Positions 38,000 through 46,891 of a stretch of 54,980 nucleotides of DNA are shown here, one piece after another. Position numbers and translations under genes: made by a program. Below the pieces are notes generated by a model that saw nothing but the letters and a program-made list of their open reading frames with translations, ran no database searches and had not been told where the DNA came from. Each line of letters opens with the position of its first letter. Positions within the stretch are counted from its first letter, which is position 1. Source of the stretch: an uncultured Halomicronema sp. (GTDB lineage Bacteria > Cyanobacteriota > Cyanobacteriia > Phormidesmidales > Phormidesmidaceae); the NCBI GenBank assembly GCA_937899725.1, contig CALCCA010000150.1:1-54980 (forward strand), given 5' to 3'.

Positions 38000-38072
38000 G
38001 AGCACGAAGGGATTCGAACCCCCGACCCTCAGAACCGGAATCTGATGCTCTATCCAACTGAGCTACGTGCCC
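38000..38072 (-). tRNA. tRNA-Arg (anticodon CCG)
   Basis: The minus strand folds with acceptor GGGCACG against CGTGCTC (one G-U pair) and D-arm AGCTCAGTTGGATAGAGC. The anticodon stem TCAGA/TCTGA encloses the loop TTCCGGT, and the T-arm is GGGGGTTCGAATCCC. CCA is not encoded. Confidence 0.95.
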
Positions 38073-38756
38073 TTAGTCAAGCTAAATTGTAGCATCCTCT
38101 AATGGGGTGGCCGCGATCGCCGAAATGAATTTTACCGTGGGTCACCGTTGGGCCAAGAGCTGCGTCTGCCAACATTCGATCACCCGACTAAGCCGATGCC
38201 ACTGGGGTTGCCCAAAAGTTGATACGGCTCGATGGGCTTGGCGAGAGGTTCGATACTCGCCAGCATTAGCAACAACACACAAAAAGACTTTTTCATTCTT
38301 GGGGCTCAGAATGCGGCTAGAGATAAACACTGCTTGAGCCAGCCAGATTACGAAAGCGCCAACGTGTTTATCGTCCGCTAGAAGCCTGATTGAGATCACA
38401 AACACGCCGGCTAAGCAGGCAGGTACAATTTCTTGCCGACGGGTTTTCTCCTGGCGGAGACGCTAGCGCGTTGGTCTTACCTGCCCGTAGGGCTTATGAC
38501 TCCGCTCAACTCTCAACTTCCGACCTGGCCCGCACTCTAGCTGATTGAGCGGAGTCGAAATCAGCGACCGGTTTAACATTTAATTCGACCCAGCGACTTG
38601 CCAGCCCATGGAGCGAGGCATGATCACCGATCCCGCCCATAGCAAAACAGCGCGAAAAGCAGCACTTAAAGCCAACCCTCTAGCGTCGGGACACCCTAGT
38701 TTCCTAGCTGGTGGCCCCTGCCGTTCCCTCGGAACCCGTGGTCGAAAGATGTGGCA
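38073..38756. other. Intergenic region without a gene
   Basis: Overlapping frames of 76-87 residues on both strands look like shadows. The stretch 38449-38472 (CTCCTGGCGGAGACGCTAGC) is a short GGAGACGCT-type repeat widespread in cyanobacteria. Nothing else was recognised. Confidence 0.5.
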
Positions 38757-40130
38757 TCAGAAGATCGGAATAGTGGCATCGATGCTAATGCCAAAAAAGG
38801 TGTCGTCAAACGAAATACGCGGTTCGGTCGATCGCCCGTAGCTCAGCCCCCCAAACAGAGAGATTCGCACCGCAGGCGTAATCGCATAGCGCAGCTGCCC
38901 CGTAATGCGCTGATAGGTTTCGTGACGGCTTTGGCGAGTAAAGTCTGAGATTGTTAGGCGGTAGCCAATGCCGGCATCCCACCGGGGCGAGATGCGATAC
39001 CCCAAATAGGTGCCCACCGAATTTAAGACATTGCTGAACTGATCAGGGTCGCTGAAGTAGATTTGCCCCTGATAAAAGCTATCTAGCGTCAGTTGTGGCG
39101 TCAGCACATCGCGGCGATTGAGGGTCAGCTCGACACCGCTATTGCTAAAAAACTGGTCTGTATAGCCCTCTCGAAACAGCAGTTGACTACTAAAACTCAG
39201 CTGCCCGTAAACGCGATCGGAAAAGCGATGACGAACCCCAGCGCGAAATCTCAGTTCGTCGTAGTTAGAGCGATTCTGTTCTTCATAGCGCAGCAAGTTG
39301 GTTTCAGCCGAAACCAAGAGATTAGTCTGTGGGCCAATGCTCGGAAAAGCGATGAGGCTAATGCCTGGGCGGACAAAATTATCGCCAAATCGGCCCTGAA
39401 TCGGATCCTCTACCAAAAAAACATTGTCACTGTTAGAGGCCGTCACATAGGTTGAGAGAAACACCACCGGGCGGCGGCCTGGAGCAGGCACAATCTGCCG
39501 CAGCTGCAAAATGCCCAGCTCTGGATCTTGTAGAGGATTCCGGAGTTGCAGGGTGCCGAGTTCAGGATCGACGCGGGGGTCGGCCACCTGAATCATGCCC
39601 AGCTCAGGGTCAAGCCCGCCCTCAGGCAGCGCCCCATCGGCAGGCTGGGGTTTATTTTGGGGTCGGTCTGGGGGCGTAATGGCAGTCGGCCAAGGGCTTC
39701 CCGACCGCGCTCCGGCAAAAAAGCGCTCTAATCGGGGCGCGACACTTTTCGGTTCTTTTTTAGCGGGTGCCGAAGCGGGGGGCGGCACCTGACTCAAACT
39801 CGAGGGAGGTAGCGACGCTAGCCTCTCTGGCGGGGCAGCGGGGGCAGGGCTCGCAGATGCGGCGGATGTTAGCAAGCGATCGCCCATAACTGAGGGACCG
39901 ATAACGCCAGCAGCGGCGAATGGCGTCACATCATTTTGAGTCGTCTCTAAGGAGCCAGGCAGCACTGGCACCGCAGCGACTGACGGCGGCATTTTAGAGT
40001 CATCTACAGTTTTATAGGAGACAATAGCAGGGGGCAACGGGTTAGCGTGGGCGTGGGCTTGTTGTAAGCTCAAAACCAAAGGTAACCAGCCAATGACCCA
40101 GCATTTAGAAAGGTAGATCGGGTTGGGCAC
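38757..40130 (-). CDS. Outer-membrane beta-barrel protein with DPELG repeats
   Basis: This 457-residue protein begins with a signal peptide (about 1-28, ending AHA) from a GTG start with GGAG six bases upstream. Residues 30-170 are low-complexity, rich in Pro, Ala and Ser and probably disordered. Three tandem 14-residue units, DPELGMIQVADPRV, DPELGTLQLRNPLQ and DPELGILQLRQIVP, follow at about 173-214. From about 220 to the end, alternating amphipathic strands (VFLSTYVTASN, LLVSAETNLLRYE, YGQLSFSSQLLF, DAGIGYRLTISDF, ISLFGGLSYGRS) end in the aromatic ATIPIF, as expected of an outer-membrane barrel. The cargo is unknown. It is divergent from a FecR-domain gene 257 bp away, and both are part of an envelope-protein neighbourhood. 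Confidence 0.85.
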   Translation of the reverse strand: MPNPIYLSKCWVIGWLPLVLSLQQAHAHANPLPPAIVSYKTVDDSKMPPSVAAVPVLPGSLETTQNDVTPFAAAGVIGPSVMGDRLLTSAASASPAPAAPPERLASLPPSSLSQVPPPASAPAKKEPKSVAPRLERFFAGARSGSPWPTAITPPDRPQNKPQPADGALPEGGLDPELGMIQVADPRVDPELGTLQLRNPLQDPELGILQLRQIVPAPGRRPVVFLSTYVTASNSDNVFLVEDPIQGRFGDNFVRPGISLIAFPSIGPQTNLLVSAETNLLRYEEQNRSNYDELRFRAGVRHRFSDRVYGQLSFSSQLLFREGYTDQFFSNSGVELTLNRRDVLTPQLTLDSFYQGQIYFSDPDQFSNVLNSVGTYLGYRISPRWDAGIGYRLTISDFTRQSRHETYQRITGQLRYAITPAVRISLFGGLSYGRSTEPRISFDDTFFGISIDATIPIF

Positions 40131-40387
40131 AAATAGCTCCGCAAACGGTGGCGACTCTATTGTTTAGCCGAGTAGGGAGTCACACATTGCCGATATCAAA
40201 ATTTGAGACCTGTAGAAACGCAGTATTTTGTGAAGGGTTGAGTCCATCGGCGAGCACCCGATCAGCATCAGGCTCAGCCCCGACCAGTTATCAAAACCGA
40301 GGCTAAGGGGAGTAATCAGATCGCCGAAGCGCTCAAACTAAGAATTCAAAGTGTCCAACAGTTGCAAGTGATCAAATTCAAATGTAG

Positions 40388-41509
40388 ATGCCCATGAGCC
40401 AATATGACCTCCGACGGGGCGGCCTGGCAAGTATAGTTTATGTGCTTTTGTGGGCGATCGCGCCAGAGCCGGCGATCGCCGAAGCAGTTTTGACCCAGGC
40501 AGCGGTGGAATCGTTTCGAAACCGAGTCGAACTTTCACGGCAGGGGCAGCCCCCCCGGCTCGTTCAGACGAGCGACCAACTTGGCCTCGGTGATGTCATT
40601 CGCACCCGTCAGGCGGCTCAAATTGACTTGCGTTTTGACGAGGGGTCGCTAGCGCGAGTGGGTGAGTCAACCACCTTCTGGTTTGTGCCCAACACGCGCA
40701 ACTTGCGGCTGGCGAATGGGACAGCATTGCTCTTGATGCCGCCAGGTAACGGCCCGACGACGATTGAAACCCCCAACGTCGTCACCAGCATCCAAGGAAC
40801 GGCGGTGGTGGTGCGTCATCTGCCGATAGTAAAAGAAGCCACGACTTTCCCTGAGTTGACCGCCGAATTTAGCCGCAACACGGGGCGAACTGCCGTCATG
40901 GTTTTGACCGATGCCGGTGGCCCGACCGCCGTCGAACTCCGCGATGGCCGCAGCGTTGAGCTATCGGCAGGCCAAATGGCAATCGTCGATGACGGCAATC
41001 TATTTTTATTCGAGTTTGATCTGGCGTTGTTCTATGAAACCAGCCCCCTAGTCGCAGGACTGTTTTTAGATGATCCAGATTATCCCGGCGATCGCCGGCC
41101 CACGGACCCGGTTCGAGATGAGGCGATCGATGACCTCAATCAACAGCCAAATTTTGCAGGCGAATACCTGCTCGATCCCAACTTTCTTGATCCTGCCCAA
41201 GATCTGGCGATAGAAGATGGTTGGTTGTTTCCGGTAACACCTAGCCCCCCCCGGCCCAACGAACCGGCACCCGAAATCAATGACAGCGCTGAGCCAGGAG
41301 CCTTCAACAGCCAACCCCACATCAGCTCTGATCGAGCCGTCAACTTAACGCCAACGCTCGTCAAGTCACCACCCACAGCAGCCCCAGCCACGCCGGGCCA
41401 AAATGAGGCGAATCCCCTCGGTGACGAAGAATTGCCTTCCGGCGTACTCAACACCCCCGTTGAAGGCGGGCCGCCGTCAGCACCATCCGCCCCTGAATCG
41501 GCCCCATGA
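40388..41509 (+). CDS. FecR-domain periplasmic protein, copy 1
   Basis: This 373-residue protein has a signal peptide (about 1-31, cleavage near AIA-EAV) and a FecR domain at about 40-150. The core is IRTRQAAQIDLRFDEGSLARV, FWFVPNTRNLRLANGTALLL and the ending TIETPNVVTSIQGTAVVVRH. About 150-260 continues as a beta-rich region (ELRDGRSVELSAGQMAIV). The last 100 residues are Pro-rich and disordered, ending APSAPESAP. Unlike classical FecR it has no transmembrane anti-sigma segment, so a stand-alone periplasmic sensor or scaffold is more likely. It is paralogous to the next FecR gene over the whole folded part. ATG at 40394 is an alternative start. Confidence 0.88.
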   Translation: MPMSQYDLRRGGLASIVYVLLWAIAPEPAIAEAVLTQAAVESFRNRVELSRQGQPPRLVQTSDQLGLGDVIRTRQAAQIDLRFDEGSLARVGESTTFWFVPNTRNLRLANGTALLLMPPGNGPTTIETPNVVTSIQGTAVVVRHLPIVKEATTFPELTAEFSRNTGRTAVMVLTDAGGPTAVELRDGRSVELSAGQMAIVDDGNLFLFEFDLALFYETSPLVAGLFLDDPDYPGDRRPTDPVRDEAIDDLNQQPNFAGEYLLDPNFLDPAQDLAIEDGWLFPVTPSPPRPNEPAPEINDSAEPGAFNSQPHISSDRAVNLTPTLVKSPPTAAPATPGQNEANPLGDEELPSGVLNTPVEGGPPSAPSAPESAP

Positions 41510-41984
41510 AATAGGGTCAGGTGAGTAGAGCATCGGCCATTTAGCCCATCTCGTTTTGGGAACCGGCGATCGATGACAAGTAACACTTCACGCGGAAAAC
41601 TGCTGATGTTTACAGCCAGAGGGGAAGCACGCATATGCTTTGCACTCAGGTGACTAGAAGCCTTAAAAGTGAAAGAACCGCCATCAAACTTCATAAAGTC
41701 TTTACGGAAACCTGTTAAGCGCTTACAAAGATTTAAGAAACTCCCAGTAAGATATGAGGGGAATTACGGAAACTTTTTCCAACTTCTCTGCTAATTGCGT
41801 AAATTTGTAATTCCTGCCGGTATTAAACATTTGAAGCATTGGCCCAAGATAAAGTTTTCGTTGAGATGGTTCAATTTGTTGCCAGCGATCGACCGTCGGT
41901 TGATCTGAGGGCTGAGTGAGAACGTCAGTTAACCGGCTGACACGGGTGCTGAGCATTGCTGATTCGAATTTCAAGCGGGTAACT
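41510..41984. other. Region between the two FecR genes
   Basis: It is AT-rich at 41640-41840. The ten bases TTACGGAAAC occur twice in direct orientation, at 41702-41711 and 41764-41773. A dyad GATCGACCG-T-CGGTTGATC (41887-41905, one mismatch) lies about 80 bp before the second FecR start. An 83-codon minus-strand frame (41723-41974) reads as plausible protein but has no recognised domain or ribosome-binding site. Confidence 0.5.
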
Positions 41985-43460
41985 ATGACGAGTTTTTTCT
42001 TTACTCCCCGATTTCGACGGCTTGGTCTGCCCAGCCTGCTATGTGGTGTGGCCAGTGCGCTAATCCCCAGCCTGGCTTATGCAGAGGTACCCCTGACTCG
42101 GGCCGATATCGAATCTATCTATAATCGGGTCGAATTCATTCCGGAGGGGCAGCAAGCCCGTCGAGCCAACCTGAATGACCGGTTGGCACTAGGCGATGCC
42201 CTGCGTACGGCAGATAACGCAAGAGCTGAATTACGCTTCAACGATGGCTCTTTGGCGCGCGTCGGTGAGCGAGCCACTTTTTGGTTTGTGCCCGACACTC
42301 GAGATTTTCGACTCTCCAACGGTACGGCTCTGTTCTTGATTCCTCCGGATCGCGGTCCCAGCAATATTCAAACTCCGAGCGCTGTGACTGGTATTCAGGG
42401 CACAGCATTGGTGGTTCGCCACATTCCAGGCGACTGCGACCTCGATCTTTTAGAAGAATGCCCCGGTCGCACCATCGTAATGGTGCTGACCGATAGCCCC
42501 AAAGGACCGGTCGAAGTCTCAACGCTTGATGGTCGGACCGAAGCCTTGACGGCAGGTAACTTAGCGGTCATTCAGGGAGAATCGATTCAGGTTCTGGAAT
42601 TTGACTTGGCCCTGTTCTACCAAACCAGTCCACTGGTGGAGGGGCTTGATCTCAATAACCCCAACTTCGAAGGCAACGGTCAGCCGACCGATCCCGTGCG
42701 CCAGGAAACCTGGGAGGGTCTGCAGTCGCAGCAAGGGTTTGAAGGCAGCTATCAATTGAACCCTGATGTCGTTAGCCTTGACGCCACCTTAGGCGTGACC
42801 ACCAGTTGGCTACTGCCCGCAGGGAATGTCGAAGTACCACAGTTGCCGGGCGCATTTTTACGAGACCCGATCGCCAATGGCAATACCGTGAGCGATCAAA
42901 TGGGGCAGAGCACGACTCAGCCCGGGGCTTCAATGGCTTCGCCATCGAATCCAGTCTCGAGCACTAGCCCCGCTCGCGATGCCCTGCCAGCAGGCGTTTT
43001 ACGCCCGACAGGGCCGAGCGGGCAACCCCCAACGACCGCGACGCCACAGCCACCGATGCCACCCATTGGGGGCGGGGGAACGCCGCCGCCATCAACCGGT
43101 AACCCGAGCAACCCGATTGGCACGCCGCCCCCAACCGTGGAACCAGTCAACCCGATTGGCACGCCGCCCCCAACCGTAGAGCCAGTCAACCCGATTGGCA
43201 CCCCACCTCCCATTGGCACGCCGAATGAACCCGCGCCCGCGCCCGTAGAGCCATTCAACCCGACGGGTCAACCTGTGCCCATCACCAATGAGGTACCGGC
43301 TGCGGCCAACCCAGTCCAGCCCGAACCGGCGGTGTTTAATCCCATCGGCACCCAGGTACCCGAAAATTCAGTGCCCGCTGGCGTGATTACAGCTGATCCT
43401 GAGGCCCCGGCATCTGAGGGGGAAGTCCCGGTGACGACTGACCCACCAGAGGCTCAATAA
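41985..43460 (+). CDS. FecR-domain periplasmic protein, copy 2
   Basis: From the ATG at 41985 this protein has 491 residues. I prefer this start to one 69 bases upstream because it places a clean signal peptide (MTSFFFTPRFRRLGLPSLLC, then SALIPSLAYA-EVP) at the N-terminus. The FecR domain matches copy 1 closely (RFNDGSLARVGERATFWFVP, LSNGTALFL, VTGIQGTALVVRH). It carries an extra insert with two cysteines, GDCDLDLLEECPGR, absent from copy 1. The folded part ends near residue 290. The tail is a long Pro/Gly/Thr-rich segment with a 13-residue unit NPIGTPPPTVEPV repeated in tandem. Secretion to the periplasm is predicted; the Pro-rich tail could span or bind peptidoglycan, which is inference. 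Confidence 0.88.
   Translation: MTSFFFTPRFRRLGLPSLLCGVASALIPSLAYAEVPLTRADIESIYNRVEFIPEGQQARRANLNDRLALGDALRTADNARAELRFNDGSLARVGERATFWFVPDTRDFRLSNGTALFLIPPDRGPSNIQTPSAVTGIQGTALVVRHIPGDCDLDLLEECPGRTIVMVLTDSPKGPVEVSTLDGRTEALTAGNLAVIQGESIQVLEFDLALFYQTSPLVEGLDLNNPNFEGNGQPTDPVRQETWEGLQSQQGFEGSYQLNPDVVSLDATLGVTTSWLLPAGNVEVPQLPGAFLRDPIANGNTVSDQMGQSTTQPGASMASPSNPVSSTSPARDALPAGVLRPTGPSGQPPTTATPQPPMPPIGGGGTPPPSTGNPSNPIGTPPPTVEPVNPIGTPPPTVEPVNPIGTPPPIGTPNEPAPAPVEPFNPTGQPVPITNEVPAAANPVQPEPAVFNPIGTQVPENSVPAGVITADPEAPASEGEVPVTTDPPEAQ
43110..43226. repeat. 39-bp in-frame tandem repeat in FecR copy 2
   Basis: Units at 43110-43148 and 43149-43187 are nearly identical, and a third diverging unit starts at 43188. 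Each encodes NPIGTPPPTVEPV. The high identity at DNA level indicates recent expansion by slippage or recombination. Confidence 0.85.
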
Positions 43461-43720
43461 ACGGGCTGAGTGACTTTCAGCAGCCATAAGACTGCGCTCA
43501 ACGCTCTAGACAGGCAGGTGGAGCGGTCTGTTATAGCTTGTCAGAGAAAGCAAAGTCTAGGCCACGGACACGATGTTTAGGCATGGCTCTTGCCCCGACT
43601 AGATGAACAACACACCGCTTGGGAAAGTGGAGCATAGATTCTTCTAGTCGGCAGTGTCGAGCAATTGTTCTCCAGACCGGCAACGCCAACGCTGATGGAC
43701 GGCCTCACCTAACCAGCCGT

Positions 43721-45856
43721 CTATTGCCCAGACAAGTTAGCCTGAATGACGCGATAAACCTCAACCAGGGCTTGGCGTCCCTTGAGGGGGAGCTTACCCC
43801 ATGATTCGACCTGAAACGTGTCCTGCAGATACTGGTAAGTATCCTGGCCGATCAGCGTCCGACAGGGGGTCGTTTGTCGATGTTTGTCTAAGCTTTCGAG
43901 ACGCGAGGCGATGTTAACACTGTCGCCAATCACGCCATATTCCATCCGGTGATGGCCGCCGAGGCTGCCCACGACGATCGGCCCAGTGAAGATGCCGACT
44001 CGCATTTCTAACAGCGGCAACTGTTGGCTGGTGCGCTCTTGGTTAATTTGGGCAAGGCGATCGCCCATGCTGAGAGCACAGGCGACAGCGGCCTGGGCAT
44101 CGCGGGCAATGCCCTCCGGGGTAGTGCTGGCAATGGGCACCCCAAACACGGCTAGCAGGCCATCACCGGTAAATTTATTGACGATGCCATGGTGTAATTG
44201 AATCTCTTCGGTCATGGCTTCTAAGTAGTGATTGAGCCATTCGAGCAGTTGCTCGGGGGGCGCGGTTTCGGCCAGGGTGCTGAAGCCTCTGATGTCGGTA
44301 AACATCATGGTGGCGACCATTTTTTGACCCGGCAATTTACCTGACTTTAAGAGGCGATCGCGATTGTCCCATAACGCTTGCGCGATGGCCGGTGAGGCCG
44401 TTTGACCGAGCAACGTCTGCATCATCTGCCGCTGCCGGAAGGATTGCTGCGCCTGATACGCCAACACCACACTGCTAGTGCCCACAACGGTGAGGGCAGG
44501 CGCGACCAGGGGCAGCCAGCCCTGGGTTAAAAAGAGGCCATAGCCCCCCGCCGCAATACCGACAAACAGACTCGATTGACTCGCCGTCAACATCACCGGA
44601 TGACGCAGGTACCAAGCCAGCGTGCCCCCCAGCAGCCCCCACCCGAGACACCAGAGCCACTCTTGCCAGGGCTCACTGGTGCCCATTAGCGGGCGATCGC
44701 CCAGGGCCAGATCTAGCAGTTGGCTCACCATTTGGCCATGCACGACCACCCCCGGCATTTGATGCGTGTCATCCTGGGTGCCCGCCGTAAAGGGGGTATA
44801 AAACAGGTCTTTGACGCTGGGCGCGGTGATGCCGATCAGCACAATTTTGTCTTTGACCCAAGCGGGGTCGACCTCATCGTTGAGCACCTCTAGTAGCGTC
44901 ACCTCGCGGCTGGGAGTGAGGCGATCGCGATAGTCCAGCATGATCTGATAGCCCGCCGTATCCTCCACCGCGTAGCCGCCAGCCCCGACGGTAAGGGGAA
45001 ACAGCGTTGTGGAGCCGAGCTGCATATAGTCAGGATTGTGGGGACTAGCCGTCGGCCCCATATCTTGCGTCGCTAAATAGCGGGTGGCCAACTGCAGCGA
45101 AAACGAAAACAGCGTGACGTTGCCGGTGGGGGTGACCTGCTCGGCGATCAGCAGGGCGCGTCGCACCTTGCCATCGGGGTCAACCACAACATCGTTAAAA
45201 CTCACCTGGGCCGGATCCATATCGGGTGGGGGCGGAATCCCCGGCGCGCCCGCGGGGTTAGACAGTTGAGTAATCACCACCACATTCGGAGCCTGCAGCG
45301 ATCGCAGCAGCTCGTCTCGACCGGGCGGCTTGGGAATGGCGCGAAAGATATCTAACCCAATGGCCACCGGCTCGTGCTGCTGCAGCTTATCCAAGGCCTG
45401 AGCCACGGTGCCATCAGAGAGGGGAAACTCGGCTAAAGCATCTAGATCAGCTTCCGTAACCGTCACGATCAGCAGGCGATCGTCGTTGGCCAGGGGCATG
45501 GCCTCTTGACGCAGGCGCATCATCTGGTCATAGGTTTTTTGTTCCAGACTTTCTAGCACCCCCAGCTGGGCCACCCCCATCACGCTGGTGGCCACGGCCA
45601 GGCCCGTCGTGACGACGACCGCCATATTTTTACTATGGGCCTGGAGCCACTGCCATGACTGCCGAGCGACGGGCAAAAGCGACCCCAAATGATGCGGCTT
45701 CAGGCTAACCACAGAAGCTTTTCCTAATTGATGTGGTAGTTGCTGCAAGCACCCTGAGAGCGATGAGTCATTTCGCAGCCCTCTTACAGACAGCAGTTCA
45801 GCACTGTCTCGCGGCGAGAACCTGAATCCCAACTGCTCGCCAGCGCTGCTGGTCAC
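43721..45856 (-). CDS. CHASE2-domain class III adenylate/guanylate cyclase
   Basis: This 711-residue membrane sensor makes cAMP or cGMP. After a 75-residue cytoplasmic lead, a transmembrane helix (about 78-98) is followed by an extracytoplasmic CHASE2 domain (about 100-390: KTYDQMMRLRQ, DDRLLIVTVTEADLD, PVAIGLDIF, KDKIVLIGITAPSVKDLF). Three transmembrane helices follow at about 395-475, then the catalytic domain at 510-700. The metal-binding aspartates are in MMFTDIRGFS and FTGDGLLAVFG. The Lys in IVNKFTGDG and the GDSVNIASRLE segment with its Asn and Arg are intact, so activity is expected; Lys and Asp/Ser-type residues favour adenine. The start is GTG. It converges on FecR copy 2 with 260 bp between, within the barrel-FecR neighbourhood. 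Confidence 0.93.
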   Translation of the reverse strand: MTSSAGEQLGFRFSPRDSAELLSVRGLRNDSSLSGCLQQLPHQLGKASVVSLKPHHLGSLLPVARQSWQWLQAHSKNMAVVVTTGLAVATSVMGVAQLGVLESLEQKTYDQMMRLRQEAMPLANDDRLLIVTVTEADLDALAEFPLSDGTVAQALDKLQQHEPVAIGLDIFRAIPKPPGRDELLRSLQAPNVVVITQLSNPAGAPGIPPPPDMDPAQVSFNDVVVDPDGKVRRALLIAEQVTPTGNVTLFSFSLQLATRYLATQDMGPTASPHNPDYMQLGSTTLFPLTVGAGGYAVEDTAGYQIMLDYRDRLTPSREVTLLEVLNDEVDPAWVKDKIVLIGITAPSVKDLFYTPFTAGTQDDTHQMPGVVVHGQMVSQLLDLALGDRPLMGTSEPWQEWLWCLGWGLLGGTLAWYLRHPVMLTASQSSLFVGIAAGGYGLFLTQGWLPLVAPALTVVGTSSVVLAYQAQQSFRQRQMMQTLLGQTASPAIAQALWDNRDRLLKSGKLPGQKMVATMMFTDIRGFSTLAETAPPEQLLEWLNHYLEAMTEEIQLHHGIVNKFTGDGLLAVFGVPIASTTPEGIARDAQAAVACALSMGDRLAQINQERTSQQLPLLEMRVGIFTGPIVVGSLGGHHRMEYGVIGDSVNIASRLESLDKHRQTTPCRTLIGQDTYQYLQDTFQVESWGKLPLKGRQALVEVYRVIQANLSGQ

Positions 45857-46282
45857 AAACTCTGCGTTGGGGATACGACCCGTCCGCCCAGCTGATCGGC
45901 GATCCGCTTCTCAGCCTAGCCGCTACCCAACCAGACCGGCCTTCAACTCGGGCCTTGAGGCGAGATGACTCACTCCTGCTCAATCTACAGTAAAAATCAG
46001 CGCGACTCCGGAGAGGCCCTGGAATTAGCCCGAGTGCAGCCCTCCGCCCTGAAGCTACGCTAATGAATTTAGCGCCAGCCGCCAGCTATTCGTTATCCAA
46101 TGGGCTCCAGTGCTGGTGCGAGCAGCGATCGGATCAGGATCTGGCCTAGTTTCAGCCGCTCAAACCTCACTGCCAACCCGGTTAAATTCTGAGTATTCTA
46201 AAAACAGGGAAACATTGCCCCAGGCTTGGCCGAGGCCTGTTCCTGATGCTCTCCAGTTCTGACGCTTGTCGCCCTATTTACC
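45857..46282. other. Intergenic region upstream of the cyclase gene
   Basis: No gene or RNA was recognised. It separates the divergent cyclase and the small protein gene at 46283 and should carry both promoters. Confidence 0.5.
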
Positions 46283-46564
46283 ATGCTTGATCAATCCGTT
46301 CAGTTCTTAACCCCCGAAGAATCTGCCGATGTCGACAAAGCCCTGCTGACCTCCCCCGAAAAATTTCTTACCCGGCTGACCATTTCCACTAGCAAGCTGC
46401 TGCAAGCGATCGCGAGCGATCTAGAGTCATCGGTAGAAGACTTGACCCCACAGCAAATTATCGCGTGGTTTGAGGCCGACTCAAAACGCAAACAAGCCGA
46501 AGGCGTCAATGCCTCTGTCCTGAAATGGGACGCGGCCAACCTGGATGACTTGACCGCGGGCTAA
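46283..46564 (+). CDS. Small conserved hypothetical protein
   Basis: This 93-residue protein (MLDQSVQFLTPEESADVDKAL onward) is soluble, acidic and mostly helical, with a Ser/Thr-rich centre (RLTISTSKLLQAIASDLESS) and the C-terminal EGVNASVLKWDAANLDDL. I believe similar proteins occur across cyanobacteria, but no function can be assigned. The ATG and frame composition fit a real gene. vipp1 follows 327 bp downstream on the same strand. Confidence 0.7.
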   Translation: MLDQSVQFLTPEESADVDKALLTSPEKFLTRLTISTSKLLQAIASDLESSVEDLTPQQIIAWFEADSKRKQAEGVNASVLKWDAANLDDLTAG

Positions 46565-46891
46565 CCGCAACTTTTCCAGCCGATCGCGACGGGCCACGCT
46601 GCCGAGCGCTGCTCCGAGAACTTAAACTTTCCTGGCGATACCAATTACACCGTCGTTAATCTATGTCACCGTTAAAGAGGGTTGACTCTGCCTCAGTTCA
46701 AGGAGTCATGTGCTAAGACTAGAGCAGGCAACCGCCCTGTTGTCTGTTGTGAGTTTCAAATCTTTTGCAGGCTGGCTGTCGAAGGGTAGACGCGGCCAAT
46801 GGGACTCAGCCCAAAGCGCCTCAAAACGATGGCAAAACTTGCTGGGAGGCGTCTCCCTGTTTGAGAAAATTTAGGAAGGAATTACAGAGTC
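46565..46891. other. vipp1 upstream region
   Basis: No gene is seen. AGGAAGGA lies 13-20 bases before the vipp1 ATG. No clear sigma-54-type or envelope-stress operator was recognised. Confidence 0.45.

Noticed and set aside
38449-38475. Possible small CRISPR-like or MITE repeat near 38.45 kb
   Set aside because: Single copy of a common cyanobacterial GGAGACGCT-type short repeat; no array and no spacers.
41723-41974. 83-residue minus-strand ORF between the FecR genes
   Set aside because: Protein-like composition, but no ribosome-binding site or known family and it occupies the probable FecR promoter region; evidence insufficient.
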